Part shown: positions 19,535 through 28,486 of the stretch, in pieces
How the letters are laid out: every line of letters begins with the position of its first letter
How positions within the stretch are numbered: position 1 is the first letter of the stretch
NCBI RefSeq assembly: GCF_002742445.1
Contig: NZ_NJNQ01000001.1
Location: forward strand, 165,968-229,967
Direction of reading: 5' to 3'
Source: Bifidobacterium sp. N4G05
GTDB taxonomy: Bacteria > Actinomycetota > Actinomycetes > Actinomycetales > Bifidobacteriaceae
DNA: 64,000 nt
Position numbers and translations under genes: made by a program
The notes under the pieces: generated by a model
Told to the model about the DNA's origin: nothing
Database searches by the model: none
What the model saw: the letters and a program-made list of their open reading frames with translations, nothing else

Positions 19535-20524
19535 TCACACGACGACGTTGAAATCCTCGCCCTTAAAGTAAGCAGCGACCGATTGGACCACCTGTTCGGT
19601 GATGCCCACATATGCGCCGTCGGTACGCCAGGCGGTGTGTGGGGTGAGAATGATGCCTGGAATCGAGCACAGCGGATCGTCGACAGCGAGCGGCTCATGG
19701 TCAAACACGTCAAGTGCCGCAGGAATGTCGCCGCGCTGGAGTCTGGAGAGCAGCGCGCCCGGCTCGATGATTTCCGCGCGAGCCGTGTTGATGAACATGG
19801 TTCCCGGTTTCAAGGCTTCAAGGTTTTGTGCGGTGACGATGCCTTTTGTGGAGTCCAACAACGGCAGGTGGATGGACACCACGTCAGATCCGGCAATCAG
19901 TTCGTTCATGTCGTCAACCGGAGTGACGTTCAGATCGGTGAACACCCGCTCGGGAACGTGGGAGTTCCATGCGGACACGTTCATACCGAACGCTCCGGCG
20001 ATACGCGCCACGGTTTGGCCGATACCTCCAAGGCCGATGATGCCAAGCTTCTTACCGTACAGTTCGTAGCCGTCGGCACCACCCCAGTTGCCTTCTTTGA
20101 CTTGCCTGTCGAGCTTGCCGACCTGCCTGGCGAGTTCCATGAGCAGTGCGATGGTGTGTTCGGCTACGGCATGGTCGCCGTAGTGCACCACGTTGCATAC
20201 GCGGATGCCACGTTCCTTTGCTTTGTCTAGATTGATGTAGCTGGCCACGCCGGTGCCGCCGAAAGCGTAGCATTTGGCGTTCAGACGGTCGAGGATTGAG
20301 TCGGTGCAGTGGAATCCGACCACCATGATGGCGTCGGCTTCGGCGCAACGCGCGACGATGGTGTCTTCATCGAGCGTGAAATCCTTGTACATGCGTACGC
20401 GGGCAATGTCTTTGAACAGCTCGAAGTTCTTTTCGAACGGTTCGATCATCGATTCGATGATGACAGGCATAACCACCAGCGGCAGATCGGTGCGTTCCGG
20501 CTGGGTTTCGTAGATTTCATCCAT
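19535..20524 (-). CDS. D-isomer-specific 2-hydroxyacid dehydrogenase
   Basis: The ATG at 20524 follows a good AGGTGAA and gives 329 residues. The NAD-binding Rossmann motif GLGGIGQTVARIAG is at about 164-177. Catalytic Arg249 lies in INTARAEIIEP, the Glu in DVFDHEPL (about 277) and His296 in LTPHTAW, so the active site looks intact. D-lactate, phosphoglycerate or glyoxylate-type substrates are all possible. The N-terminal domain VVMPVIIESMIEPFEKNFEL is not serA-like and there is no ACT domain. The gene appears monocistronic. Confidence 0.88.
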   Translation of the reverse strand: MDEIYETQPERTDLPLVVMPVIIESMIEPFEKNFELFKDIARVRMYKDFTLDEDTIVARCAEADAIMVVGFHCTDSILDRLNAKCYAFGGTGVASYINLDKAKERGIRVCNVVHYGDHAVAEHTIALLMELARQVGKLDRQVKEGNWGGADGYELYGKKLGIIGLGGIGQTVARIAGAFGMNVSAWNSHVPERVFTDLNVTPVDDMNELIAGSDVVSIHLPLLDSTKGIVTAQNLEALKPGTMFINTARAEIIEPGALLSRLQRGDIPAALDVFDHEPLAVDDPLCSIPGIILTPHTAWRTDGAYVGITEQVVQSVAAYFKGEDFNVVV

Positions 20525-20605
20525 GTCTTTCACCTCACACTGTACGTTCAAGCGGTTCTTCCACGTTTTCAACCAACGGTACGAGGCATATTGTGCCACG
20601 GAAAA

Positions 20606-21970
20606 CTATTCACCAGATGAACTTGCCCGCTCTGCGGTTATATTCCATTCCTTGACCACGTTTTGGTCGGCGCCCATGGAGTAGAGCACGTCCCAGATGC
20701 GTTGGCGCACATTCGCGTCTTGCGTTTCATCCCAACAGGTGCCGTCCGGATGGTCGCTTGCCAGCGAACACCATTGGTATTTGCCTTGCGTCTCATTGGC
20801 GCTGGGCACCCAGTCGATACGGTTGACGCGCCACGAGCCCGCCACACCTTTTTTGCCTGCGAATTGAATACGCGCGGTCACACCCTGGTTGTTTACGATG
20901 GTGTCTGCCGTATTGGCCGATTCGGTTACGGCATTGCCCAAACCGTAGATGATCCAAGTGCCGTTATAGTTCTCGATCGGCTGCGCGCAATGGCAACCGG
21001 CACCATAGATCACATCAAATGCACCCGTATCAGCTAGCTCGTGCGCTTCCTCCTGCTGCCAGGAATCGGCGTAATCCAAGTATTCCTGCACGGAATGCAT
21101 GGCCATGGCCACCACGTCGGCGCCTTGTTCCCGAGCGGCCTTCGCCTTGGCCACGGCCTTGTCGATATCGGCCTGATGGTTCGGATCTCCGGATTCGCGA
21201 AGGCGATCCACACGCCAGTCGTAGTCGGGCGTTTGCGCGTTCAACGACACGGTTCCCGCAACGAGTCCGATTTTGCCGCCGCCCGTCGGCGAATCGATGA
21301 CCAGCGGCTTATACGAATCCTCTTCGGTTTTATAGGAACCGGTTTGCGCTATGCCGTCCTGTTCAAGCGTGTCCCACAAACGTGCGATGCCGTCGGCACC
21401 TTGATCCCAAGAATGATTCGAAGCATGCGTGCAGGCACGATATCCCACATTTTTCGCGGCATCTGCCACTTCCGCAGGAATATTGAAAATCGGATAGGCG
21501 GAATATGGACCGCCACGTTGTGCAATAGGTGTTTCGAATTCGCATACGGCGATGTCGGAAGCGTCGATATATTTGCGCATCGGCTCGAACAGACCGGTGA
21601 AATCGAATGCGGTGCCGTCGGTGGCCGCGGTGTTGGCGCCGGCATACTGGTTCCACAATCCCTCATGGAATAGCAAATCACCGTTGACAAGCATGGCGAT
21701 GCAATCGGTATCGGGGCAATCCGAGGAATTGCCATGATGCTCCACAGGTTCGGTCACTTGTTTCTTTTCAACCGTTTTTGGCTCGCTCACCGTTGTTGCC
21801 GGCTTCGCATCGGCATCACTCTGCTTTGATTGAAGGCCATGCACCAGTAGCCATGTTCCCGCGACAAGCGCGACGGCAAGCACGGCCAATGCCGCGAATG
21901 CGAGCTTGCGCCGACCTGCCGCAAGCACTTCCGTGTTAGTTGCGTGCACTGCCTCTTTCCTGTATTTCAT
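20606..21970 (-). CDS. CapA-like membrane-anchored metallophosphatase-fold protein
   Basis: The 454-residue protein has one N-terminal membrane segment (FAALAVLAVALVAGTWLLVH, about 28-47), a low-complexity linker, and an extracellular domain like the poly-gamma-glutamate synthesis protein CapA. Characteristic elements are CIAMLVNGDLLFHEGLWNQY, NIAVCEFETP-like DIAVCEFETPIAQRGGPYSA, YRACTHASNHSWDQGADGIA, VVAMAMHSVQEYLDYADSWQ and VIYGAGCHCAQPIE. No capB or capC is nearby, so a polyglutamate capsule is unlikely; a role in surface polymer or peptidoglycan metabolism is a guess. Confidence 0.82.
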   Translation of the reverse strand: MKYRKEAVHATNTEVLAAGRRKLAFAALAVLAVALVAGTWLLVHGLQSKQSDADAKPATTVSEPKTVEKKQVTEPVEHHGNSSDCPDTDCIAMLVNGDLLFHEGLWNQYAGANTAATDGTAFDFTGLFEPMRKYIDASDIAVCEFETPIAQRGGPYSAYPIFNIPAEVADAAKNVGYRACTHASNHSWDQGADGIARLWDTLEQDGIAQTGSYKTEEDSYKPLVIDSPTGGGKIGLVAGTVSLNAQTPDYDWRVDRLRESGDPNHQADIDKAVAKAKAAREQGADVVAMAMHSVQEYLDYADSWQQEEAHELADTGAFDVIYGAGCHCAQPIENYNGTWIIYGLGNAVTESANTADTIVNNQGVTARIQFAGKKGVAGSWRVNRIDWVPSANETQGKYQWCSLASDHPDGTCWDETQDANVRQRIWDVLYSMGADQNVVKEWNITAERASSSGE

Positions 21971-22037
21971 GGCATCCCTGCCTTCCCCTAGACCTTCTCA
22001 ACTCTTCAATTCAAGAATAACGGATGCACCCTAGCTT

Positions 22038-23342
22038 CTACACTCCGAAGCTGGCGATGTTGTTGCCGTATTTTTGACGCACCGCATCCAGTGCCGCTTC
22101 CGCGCCGCGCAAACGTTTTGCGTGGGTCTGCATTTGCGCAGATTTTGCTTGAACAGCCTCATGCCGTTCGGCTTCTTTTTCTTCCAGCAGATCATCTAGT
22201 GAGGGCTGGATCGCGGTCTCTTCGGCAAGTACAAGTCCGCTGGCGCTCATTCCCGCCAAACGCACTGGTCGGGCAAGGGAGACGGCATGCACGGACTCCG
22301 GGGCCATGCCCATCATGACGAGCAGCAGGTCGACGCATTGCGGGTAAAGCACGCTCGCCGCGTCCGTAGGGCAGTCCAACGTGCGTCCTTTCGTCGCATA
22401 ACTCAAGTCCGGAAATCGGAGTTTGACCATGACCTTGCGTGCGAGGAAACCACGTTTACGCAACGACGTAGCCACGTCATCGCAACACCAGCGAAGCATG
22501 GAACACACCTGCCGCATGTCTTGCGTGTCAGCTTCGAAGGTACGTTCCGCACCAATCGATTTTTCCTGCGTGTATGGCACGACGGGCCTATCGTCCAGGC
22601 CTCGGGCCGCCTGATACAGGCCGTGTGCGGAAAGAGCAGATCCGGTGGCCTGTTCCAGAGATTCGAGACTCATGCGTGCAAGGTCGGCGACCGAGTTGAC
22701 GCCCCACGCGTTCAGACGCCTTTCCAGAGAAGGTCCGATGCCGGGAATGCCACGCAATGGCATCATCTGCACGAATTGTGCATGCCGCGCCACGGGAATC
22801 ATCAACATGCCGTTGGGCTTGGCATTGGTGGATGCCATTTTGGCGACCAGCTTGTTCGCCGCGATGCCGACGGAACAGGTGATGTTGTAGCGCAAGGCCA
22901 CCTGTTCACGTATCCACGCCCCAATGGCACTGGGACTGCCCCACTGCAGCAACGCTCCGGAAACGTCCATATAGCATTCGTCGACCGATACCTGTTCGAT
23001 GCGGTCGGTAATCCGGCTGAATACTTCCTTGAAAATGCGATGCGACATCGCGCGATAGTAGCGCATGTCGACCGGAAGGAAAATTCCGTTCGAGCATAGC
23101 TTTTGAGCCCTGGAACTTGCCATGGCCGAGTTGATGCCGTATTGCCGCGCCTCATAGCTGGCCGCAGACACCACCGAACGATTGCCCACGCCGATGACCA
23201 CCGGCTTGCCGCGGTACTCCGGATGCCGAGCCACTTCCAAAGACGCGTAGAAAGCATCCATGTCGATATGCAGCACCGTGCATCCAGCCTCGTCATGACC
23301 CCAGTCACATTTGGCTGCTGCGATTCTCGGTGCGGTACTCAT
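22038..23342 (-). CDS. dinB: DNA polymerase IV (Y family)
   Basis: This 434-residue translesion polymerase has the catalytic motif LHIDMDAFYASLE (metal-binding Asp27 and Asp29) and SVDECYMDV with Asp121-Glu122. The palm and fingers include GNRSVVSAASYEARQYGINS, and the helix-hairpin-helix reads GIPGIGPSLERRLNAWGV. The C-terminal little-finger domain is followed by a charged tail (DDLLEEKEAERHEAVQAKSA) that lacks an obvious clamp-binding motif at the very end. The start at 23342 is chosen because homology begins there; about 50 residues upstream have no family similarity. Confidence 0.9.
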   Translation of the reverse strand: MSTAPRIAAAKCDWGHDEAGCTVLHIDMDAFYASLEVARHPEYRGKPVVIGVGNRSVVSAASYEARQYGINSAMASSRAQKLCSNGIFLPVDMRYYRAMSHRIFKEVFSRITDRIEQVSVDECYMDVSGALLQWGSPSAIGAWIREQVALRYNITCSVGIAANKLVAKMASTNAKPNGMLMIPVARHAQFVQMMPLRGIPGIGPSLERRLNAWGVNSVADLARMSLESLEQATGSALSAHGLYQAARGLDDRPVVPYTQEKSIGAERTFEADTQDMRQVCSMLRWCCDDVATSLRKRGFLARKVMVKLRFPDLSYATKGRTLDCPTDAASVLYPQCVDLLLVMMGMAPESVHAVSLARPVRLAGMSASGLVLAEETAIQPSLDDLLEEKEAERHEAVQAKSAQMQTHAKRLRGAEAALDAVRQKYGNNIASFGV

Positions 23343-23576
23343 GATTCCATGATAGCTGTTTTCACGTTCTACTGAAACAAATGTTCGAATATCGCAGTTT
23401 ATCTTATGAAACCGGCGTGTCGACAGTTGCGATTCCATAAGGCACACACATGCATACAGCACGGATTTTTCCTTGATGCTCCAACGTTCTTCCATCTTTT
23501 TTTCGAGATATGGTGTTTCGCTCGCAGATAGATGGTATAGTTACATGCTGTTGCGCCGTGAAAACGGTAAAACAGT

Positions 23577-23664
23577 GGAGTCATGCCTGAGTGGCCGATA
23601 GGGGCACCCTGCTAAGGTGTTAGTCGTTTTTAGCGGCTCGAGGGTTCGAATCCCTCTGACTCCG
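23577..23664 (+). tRNA. tRNA-Ser (anticodon GCT)
   Basis: The 88-base gene has a long variable arm. Acceptor strands GGAGTCA (23577-23583) and TGACTCC (23657-23663) pair perfectly, the T arm reads GGGTTCGAATCCC, and the anticodon loop CTGCTAA has anticodon GCT. CCA is not encoded. Its last bases are duplicated at 31132-31146, marking it as the attachment gene of the downstream island. Confidence 0.95.
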
Positions 23665-23665
23665 C
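23651..23665 (+). repeat. Left attachment repeat (3' end of tRNA-Ser)
   Basis: TCCCTCTGACTCCGC overlaps the T arm and acceptor of the tRNA and the first base after it. It is identical to 31132-31146. Confidence 0.7.
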
Positions 23666-23814
23666 CTTGAGGGTTTTCGGAGAAATCCGGAGGCCCTTTT
23701 TTCATGCCAAAACGGTGAAATACCAACGATTTCAAGGCATACGGCGCAAACAGAGAATGTACGGAAATGTACGCCAATGTCAACATTTCCGGTACCCAGC
23801 AAGGTACCCGAGTT

Positions 23815-24200
23815 GAGTACCCAACAAGACATACTGGATTTATGCACACCGGAAAGAAAAAGCCCTCGTAGAAGCCGACAAAGCCGAAATCCAACTTGGG
23901 GTAGCCCAGCCGACCGGAAACGCGAGGAAACCGCCATAGAACGCCGTAGAGTGCTGTTCTGCGACTACATGGAAACCTCTTTCCTTCCCTCGTGGATCGA
24001 ATACAAATCCGACGGCGGCATCCAACGCGACGATACACATGGGCGACGCCATGACCGACATGCTCAAACAGCAGATAAACGGCAAGGCTCCTACCGACTG
24101 CGTGATATCCGCCCGACGCCGAACAGGGTCTTTAATGGCCCGAGCCTCCGCGAGACGCCACCGACGAACCAGACGACAGAAACGGTGAAAAGTCGGATAA
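23815..24200 (+). pseudogene. Tyrosine-recombinase (integrase) remnant
   Basis: Translated plus-strand pieces in different frames resemble consecutive parts of a phage-type integrase: YAHRKEKALVEADKAEIQLG (linker before the core-binding domain), then RKREETAIERRRVLFCDYME and TSFLPSWIEYKSDGGIQRD (core-binding domain), then MGDAMTDMLKQQINGKAPTD and RRTGSLMARASARRH (catalytic-domain region). Frameshifts and missing sections separate them, and the C-terminal tyrosine region was not found. The position just after tRNA-Ser fits the former integrase of the island. Family assignment is by pattern only. Confidence 0.5.
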
Positions 24201-24311
24201 TCAGTCTCGAAATCCTCCTGCACGCGCAACGGCAAATCATTATGCGGCAGGGACGATCCGCAAAGACCGTCCCTGTTTACATATCAGTATTTATACATCA
24301 ACGGCATGCCG

Positions 24312-25763
24312 TCACAGGCCAAATGCTTTTCGATCCGTTTCGGTAAGCCAATCCGTCCGCATGCCCGGTTCTTGGCACAAATGCATGGCGGGGCATTCCT
24401 CACCGATGCAAGGATCCCATACAGGAAGCGGCGTTCCGTCACGGTCCGTTCCGTTGGGATCGCCATTGGCGGCGAAATTGGTCCAGTACAGCCCCATTCG
24501 CCTTGCCAGATCGTAATGCCATCCAACGAACGGACGCCAGCATTTCGCAAGGCTTCCAAAGGAGAACCACAGATCGGACGAGTGAAAGGCTCCGGCATCA
24601 TCCCCCGGCATAGCGACATCGAAATGATAGTAGTATGGCGCGGTCCCACCGCTTGCGGTCCATTTGCGGATCAACGTGAGATTGCCGAGCTGGCCGACAT
24701 GCACAGGCTTCCCATCTTCAGTCGAAGCGATGAACTCATTGGTCGTGTTGCCGACCAGCATGTCGACGTTGTTGGCCTTGCAGCCCTCGACGATACGCTC
24801 CTCCTGATCGGGAAGGAACAGGCCGTCCACGCATGGCACCCAATTGACGATCATCGACCAGTCATCTTCACGTCCGCTGTCCGGTGGAACAGGCAGGGAC
24901 TCGGCGGCTTCCAATACCGTTCGGGCCGGGATTGCACGGGCCTGCTCCAGCGTGGAGACACCCAATGCTTCGAACAGACGGATTCCGTTGGCCTGCGCAT
25001 GCTCCAGCGTGTCCTGCCGCGCATTGAAATACCCTAAGCCTGCACCGGATTGCATGATGGCTTTCTGAAACAGGCCATGATTCATCGGCGAGCAGATCTG
25101 GGCCAAGACGCTGGCGGCACCGGCCGATTGGCCGAAAACCGTGATGTTTTCCGGATCTCCGCCGAACTTCGCGATGTTTTCCTTCACCCATTGGATTCCG
25201 GCACGCTGATCCAGGAATCCGAAATTCGCATATGATTCGCCATCGCCGCGTTCTACGGCCTCCTCATGCAACAAAGGGTGCGTCATAAACCCAAATGCAT
25301 TCAGACGATAGGCCACACTGACCACAACGACGCCGTTCGCGGCGAGACGTGTGCCGTCGAATTCCTTTTCAAATGTGCCGCCGCATTGATAGGCTCCGCC
25401 GTAGATCCAGACCATGACCGGCAGCTTTTCGGAGGCTACCATGCTATCCGCGCCATATCCGCGTAATGCCGGAGTCCAAATATTCAGGTAGAGGCAATCC
25501 TCGCTCATCGGCACGGCCGGATCGGTGCCCCATTCACGATCATAGAAATCATCGGAGGCACCCGGCGTCGGCTGCATCGCGGTAGGCCCAAAATCGAAGG
25601 CTTGCAGCACACCATCCCATGGCAGGGCCGGCTGCGGCGCACGCCAGCGCAGACCGCCGACGGGAGGCTGGGCGAACGGGACCCCTCGGAACACGGTGAT
25701 GCCCTGATCTTCAGCCGCCAAGCCTTCGACAGTTCCCTGCGCCACTATGACCTGTCGCTTCAT
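24312..25763 (-). CDS. Carboxylesterase type B, alpha/beta hydrolase
   Basis: The 483-residue esterase has the family's N-terminal FRGVPFAQPPVGGLRW, SEDCLYLNIWTP, the oxyanion segment VWIYGGAYQCGG (about 118-129) and nucleophile Ser213 in TVFGQSAGAASV. No signal peptide is present, so it acts inside the cell. It is the last gene of the xylo-oligosaccharide operon, and its ATG overlaps the GH43 stop as ATGA, so translation is coupled. Removing acetyl or feruloyl groups from imported oligosaccharides is the likely role by context; the family alone does not specify the ester. Confidence 0.88.
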   Translation of the reverse strand: MKRQVIVAQGTVEGLAAEDQGITVFRGVPFAQPPVGGLRWRAPQPALPWDGVLQAFDFGPTAMQPTPGASDDFYDREWGTDPAVPMSEDCLYLNIWTPALRGYGADSMVASEKLPVMVWIYGGAYQCGGTFEKEFDGTRLAANGVVVVSVAYRLNAFGFMTHPLLHEEAVERGDGESYANFGFLDQRAGIQWVKENIAKFGGDPENITVFGQSAGAASVLAQICSPMNHGLFQKAIMQSGAGLGYFNARQDTLEHAQANGIRLFEALGVSTLEQARAIPARTVLEAAESLPVPPDSGREDDWSMIVNWVPCVDGLFLPDQEERIVEGCKANNVDMLVGNTTNEFIASTEDGKPVHVGQLGNLTLIRKWTASGGTAPYYYHFDVAMPGDDAGAFHSSDLWFSFGSLAKCWRPFVGWHYDLARRMGLYWTNFAANGDPNGTDRDGTPLPVWDPCIGEECPAMHLCQEPGMRTDWLTETDRKAFGL

Positions 25764-27349
25764 TGCTCTCTTTCCTTCGTATCCGGCGTCGAATACGCGA
25801 AGTCGTAAAAATCGGCGATTCCACCAGTCTCTTTTGTCGAATACAGGAACAATCCGATACGGCAACCTGTGAAATGATCCATTTTGAAGATCATCCGGTG
25901 CGCTGTCCCCAATGGACACCATTCGGATTCCGGCGTATCCGCATCGCGGTAGAAGAACGTCACTTCATCCTTGCAATCGGTGAAATCATATACCGCGCGC
26001 AGGCGTATGCAATCCGCATCCGCCATGATTTCCGCATCCGTTACGGCTGGACTGTCCCAATCATCGTCGGAGAAGATGGAATCGTCATTCGCCGGCTTGT
26101 ATTGGACGGTCAGCATCGTGCGGCCGTTCCTTCGCATAAGCGCGATGTAGGAATAGCATCCTTGGAACGCCGCCAATCCGGCGAAGTCGCCATCATGCAA
26201 TGTCGACGCGTCGACGGTGACTTCGGCCACCGTCACCGGCCCCATCGTGCGCTGCGTCAGCGTGTTCCATGCATGATTGAGATTCGAGCTGATGCGTCCG
26301 GAATGCAGGCGGAATGCTCCCGGACGTTCCGTCAGTGACCAGTATTCGTTATGTGGGATGTGATTGAACTGCCAGTATGGCTGCAAACAGTTGGCATCGA
26401 CTCCGCCTTCGGCATTATGCCGGGCTATGAATTCGCTGCCGTTGATGGGCGTGACAGGTTCGGCACAGCTTGCAGCCGGCACGCTGACCGACTGCGGCAC
26501 TTTGCCGTTCTCGCCGACGACGGGGAATCCGTCCTCGCCGAACCGCATCGGCATCAGTATCGGCACGCGTCCCACACCGCCGCGGTCCTGCATCATGAAT
26601 GCATACCAGTCGCCGTCCGGAGTGTCCACCATACCGCCTTGCGCGACTCCGTAACCATGGAAGGACAGGTCGTCGTCGATAATTTCACGCACTTCGAAAG
26701 CGCCATCCAAGGATTCGGCCATCAAGCAGGCTTCTGTTTTGCCCTTGCCTTGCGGGAAGTGACAGGTGAAGACGTAATAGCGTCCATCATGCTTGTACAG
26801 GTGACTGCCCTCATAACCAAGGTCAGCCTGCGGATCGTCCTGTACGATGACCCGGTCGAGCCCACCCGGCATCGGCCCGCTTAATTCAGGATTCAACTCC
26901 GTGATGCGCAATGTCGACTGCCCATGTACGACATAGGCTCGATCATCGTCGTCAAAGAACAGTCCGCTGTCGTAATAGAAGCCGTCAAGCTCACGCTTTC
27001 GCCATGGGCCGCATGGATCGTCCGCCGTCAGCAGATAGCTGGCATGCGTATCGTTGGCGGCGAACAACACATACCAGGTGCCCCGATGGTAACGCAGTGA
27101 CGGCGCCCACATGCCTCGACCGTAGGCGTTGGCACCTTCACATTCCAAACGTTCTTCAGGGGTATCCGCCACGATATTCAATGCGTGCACAATGAATTCC
27201 CAATGCACTAGGTCATAGCTGCGCAGAATATCGCACCCGGGTGTGAAATGCATAGTCGTAGTGGCCATGTAATACACGTCCCCGACCCGGATGATGTCTG
27301 GATCAGGAAAATCCGTGTAGACCATAGGATTAGTTGAGGTAATCATCAT
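25760..27349 (-). CDS. GH43 beta-xylosidase/alpha-arabinofuranosidase
   Basis: This 529-residue GH43 enzyme has a five-bladed propeller. Catalytic base Asp16 is in the opening TDFPDPDIIRVGD, the pKa-modulating Asp is about 127 (YYDSGLFFDDDDRAYVVHG), and general acid Glu180 is in DLGYEGSHLYKHDGRYYV. A C-terminal concanavalin-like domain (about 330-525) is characteristic of xylan-active subfamilies. It lacks a signal peptide. The start overlaps the GH8 stop and its stop overlaps the esterase start (4-base ATGA overlaps). Release of xylose or arabinose from the non-reducing side of small oligosaccharides is expected. Confidence 0.92.
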   Translation of the reverse strand: MMITSTNPMVYTDFPDPDIIRVGDVYYMATTTMHFTPGCDILRSYDLVHWEFIVHALNIVADTPEERLECEGANAYGRGMWAPSLRYHRGTWYVLFAANDTHASYLLTADDPCGPWRKRELDGFYYDSGLFFDDDDRAYVVHGQSTLRITELNPELSGPMPGGLDRVIVQDDPQADLGYEGSHLYKHDGRYYVFTCHFPQGKGKTEACLMAESLDGAFEVREIIDDDLSFHGYGVAQGGMVDTPDGDWYAFMMQDRGGVGRVPILMPMRFGEDGFPVVGENGKVPQSVSVPAASCAEPVTPINGSEFIARHNAEGGVDANCLQPYWQFNHIPHNEYWSLTERPGAFRLHSGRISSNLNHAWNTLTQRTMGPVTVAEVTVDASTLHDGDFAGLAAFQGCYSYIALMRRNGRTMLTVQYKPANDDSIFSDDDWDSPAVTDAEIMADADCIRLRAVYDFTDCKDEVTFFYRDADTPESEWCPLGTAHRMIFKMDHFTGCRIGLFLYSTKETGGIADFYDFAYSTPDTKEREQ

Positions 27350-28485
27350 TCATACCAATACTTTCCGCTCAACGCCAGCATGGCGAAAGCATAGAGGAAA
27401 TTGTCATAGTAACGACGCGTGCCGGTTCGCATCGGCGTATTCCACAGCATGCGCACCCATTCACGGGCATTATGCTCCGCGTCGGGCTGGGCCGAATGCA
27501 CCGCCGCAAGTGCGCCTTGCGCGGTCGCGGCCAGGAATCCGACCGGATGAAGCACGACCTCGTCCACGGCGGTGCCGTCGATGGCGTAGACGCTAGTACG
27601 GTCGTGGGTCAGGAAGAATCGCTGCAGCGCGGCGACGCGGTCGCACAGCACTTCCTGCGGACCGTTCCAGGCTACATCCAGTCCGATATTCGCCGCAGTA
27701 CGGTAGGCGTCGGAATAGAAATGCCAATGATTGGACTCGTCGACATGCGGCTTTCCGTCATAATCCGCGTATTCAGCGTTCATGCCGGTCCGCTCGTCGC
27801 AGGCCGCCTGCAGATAGCGACGGCTTGCGGCAGCTGCCTCATGCCAAAATGGACGGTCTTCTTCGTCGGCCTCTTCGGCGAATACTTCATAGAAGTGCGG
27901 CAGATGGTAGGACGGATCGCTCCACTCGGTTTCCGGAATGAACTTGATGAGCTTGTTGTCGGGATTCCACATGGGCTCGCCGTCGTAGCGTTCGCCCTTA
28001 TGAACGCAATATCTCAAGATCTCGCGTCCCCATGCGGAATATTCGTAGATATCCTCGCCATCACCCCAGCGACGGGAGGCGAGGAACAGATCCATCGCGA
28101 AATATTCCTCGCCGTCAGGTGCAGGACCATTCGAGTTCGGCGTACCGTCCGGCGCGACCGACCATGCGAAATAATGCGCATGATGACCGTCCTCCATGTA
28201 CATGTGACGCATTACCCAGCCCCACAGCTTGTCGAATACGTCCTTACGGTCGTATTGCAGGGCGATCATCATCGCATAGCTCATACCCTCGGTACGTACA
28301 TCGTTGTTGCCGGTGTCCATCACATAGGCAAGACCTTCGTCGTTCTCCGAATAGAATTTGTTCGGACCTTCGAAAATTTCATGCCAGACCTGTGACACGC
28401 GCTTATCGATGGCGTCCTGGGCATATCCGCACTGTGCGAACATGGACTCGCCCAATGTCTTGCTGGTATCGGTTGCATTTGTCAT
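27346..28485 (-). CDS. Reducing-end xylose-releasing exo-oligoxylanase (GH8, Rex)
   Basis: This 379-residue GH8 protein closely resembles Rex enzymes (EC 3.2.1.156), which release xylose from the reducing end of xylo-oligosaccharides; one is characterised in B. adolescentis. Expected acid Glu66 is in DVRTEGMSY, Asp124 in PAPDGEEYFAMD, and Asp259 in HFYSDAYRTAANIGLD. The absence of a signal peptide fits cytoplasmic action on imported oligosaccharides. The ATG at 28485 follows the GH120 stop by one base, and GGAATGGAA upstream can act as ribosome binding site; an upstream start would lie inside the GH120 gene. Confidence 0.9.
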   Translation of the reverse strand: MTNATDTSKTLGESMFAQCGYAQDAIDKRVSQVWHEIFEGPNKFYSENDEGLAYVMDTGNNDVRTEGMSYAMMIALQYDRKDVFDKLWGWVMRHMYMEDGHHAHYFAWSVAPDGTPNSNGPAPDGEEYFAMDLFLASRRWGDGEDIYEYSAWGREILRYCVHKGERYDGEPMWNPDNKLIKFIPETEWSDPSYHLPHFYEVFAEEADEEDRPFWHEAAAASRRYLQAACDERTGMNAEYADYDGKPHVDESNHWHFYSDAYRTAANIGLDVAWNGPQEVLCDRVAALQRFFLTHDRTSVYAIDGTAVDEVVLHPVGFLAATAQGALAAVHSAQPDAEHNAREWVRMLWNTPMRTGTRRYYDNFLYAFAMLALSGKYWYE

Positions 28486-28486
28486 A

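Noticed and set aside
23541..24038. Minus-strand reading frames across the tRNA-Ser gene
   Set aside because: They read through a tRNA and integrase debris; the apparent Arg-rich peptide comes from tRNA sequence.
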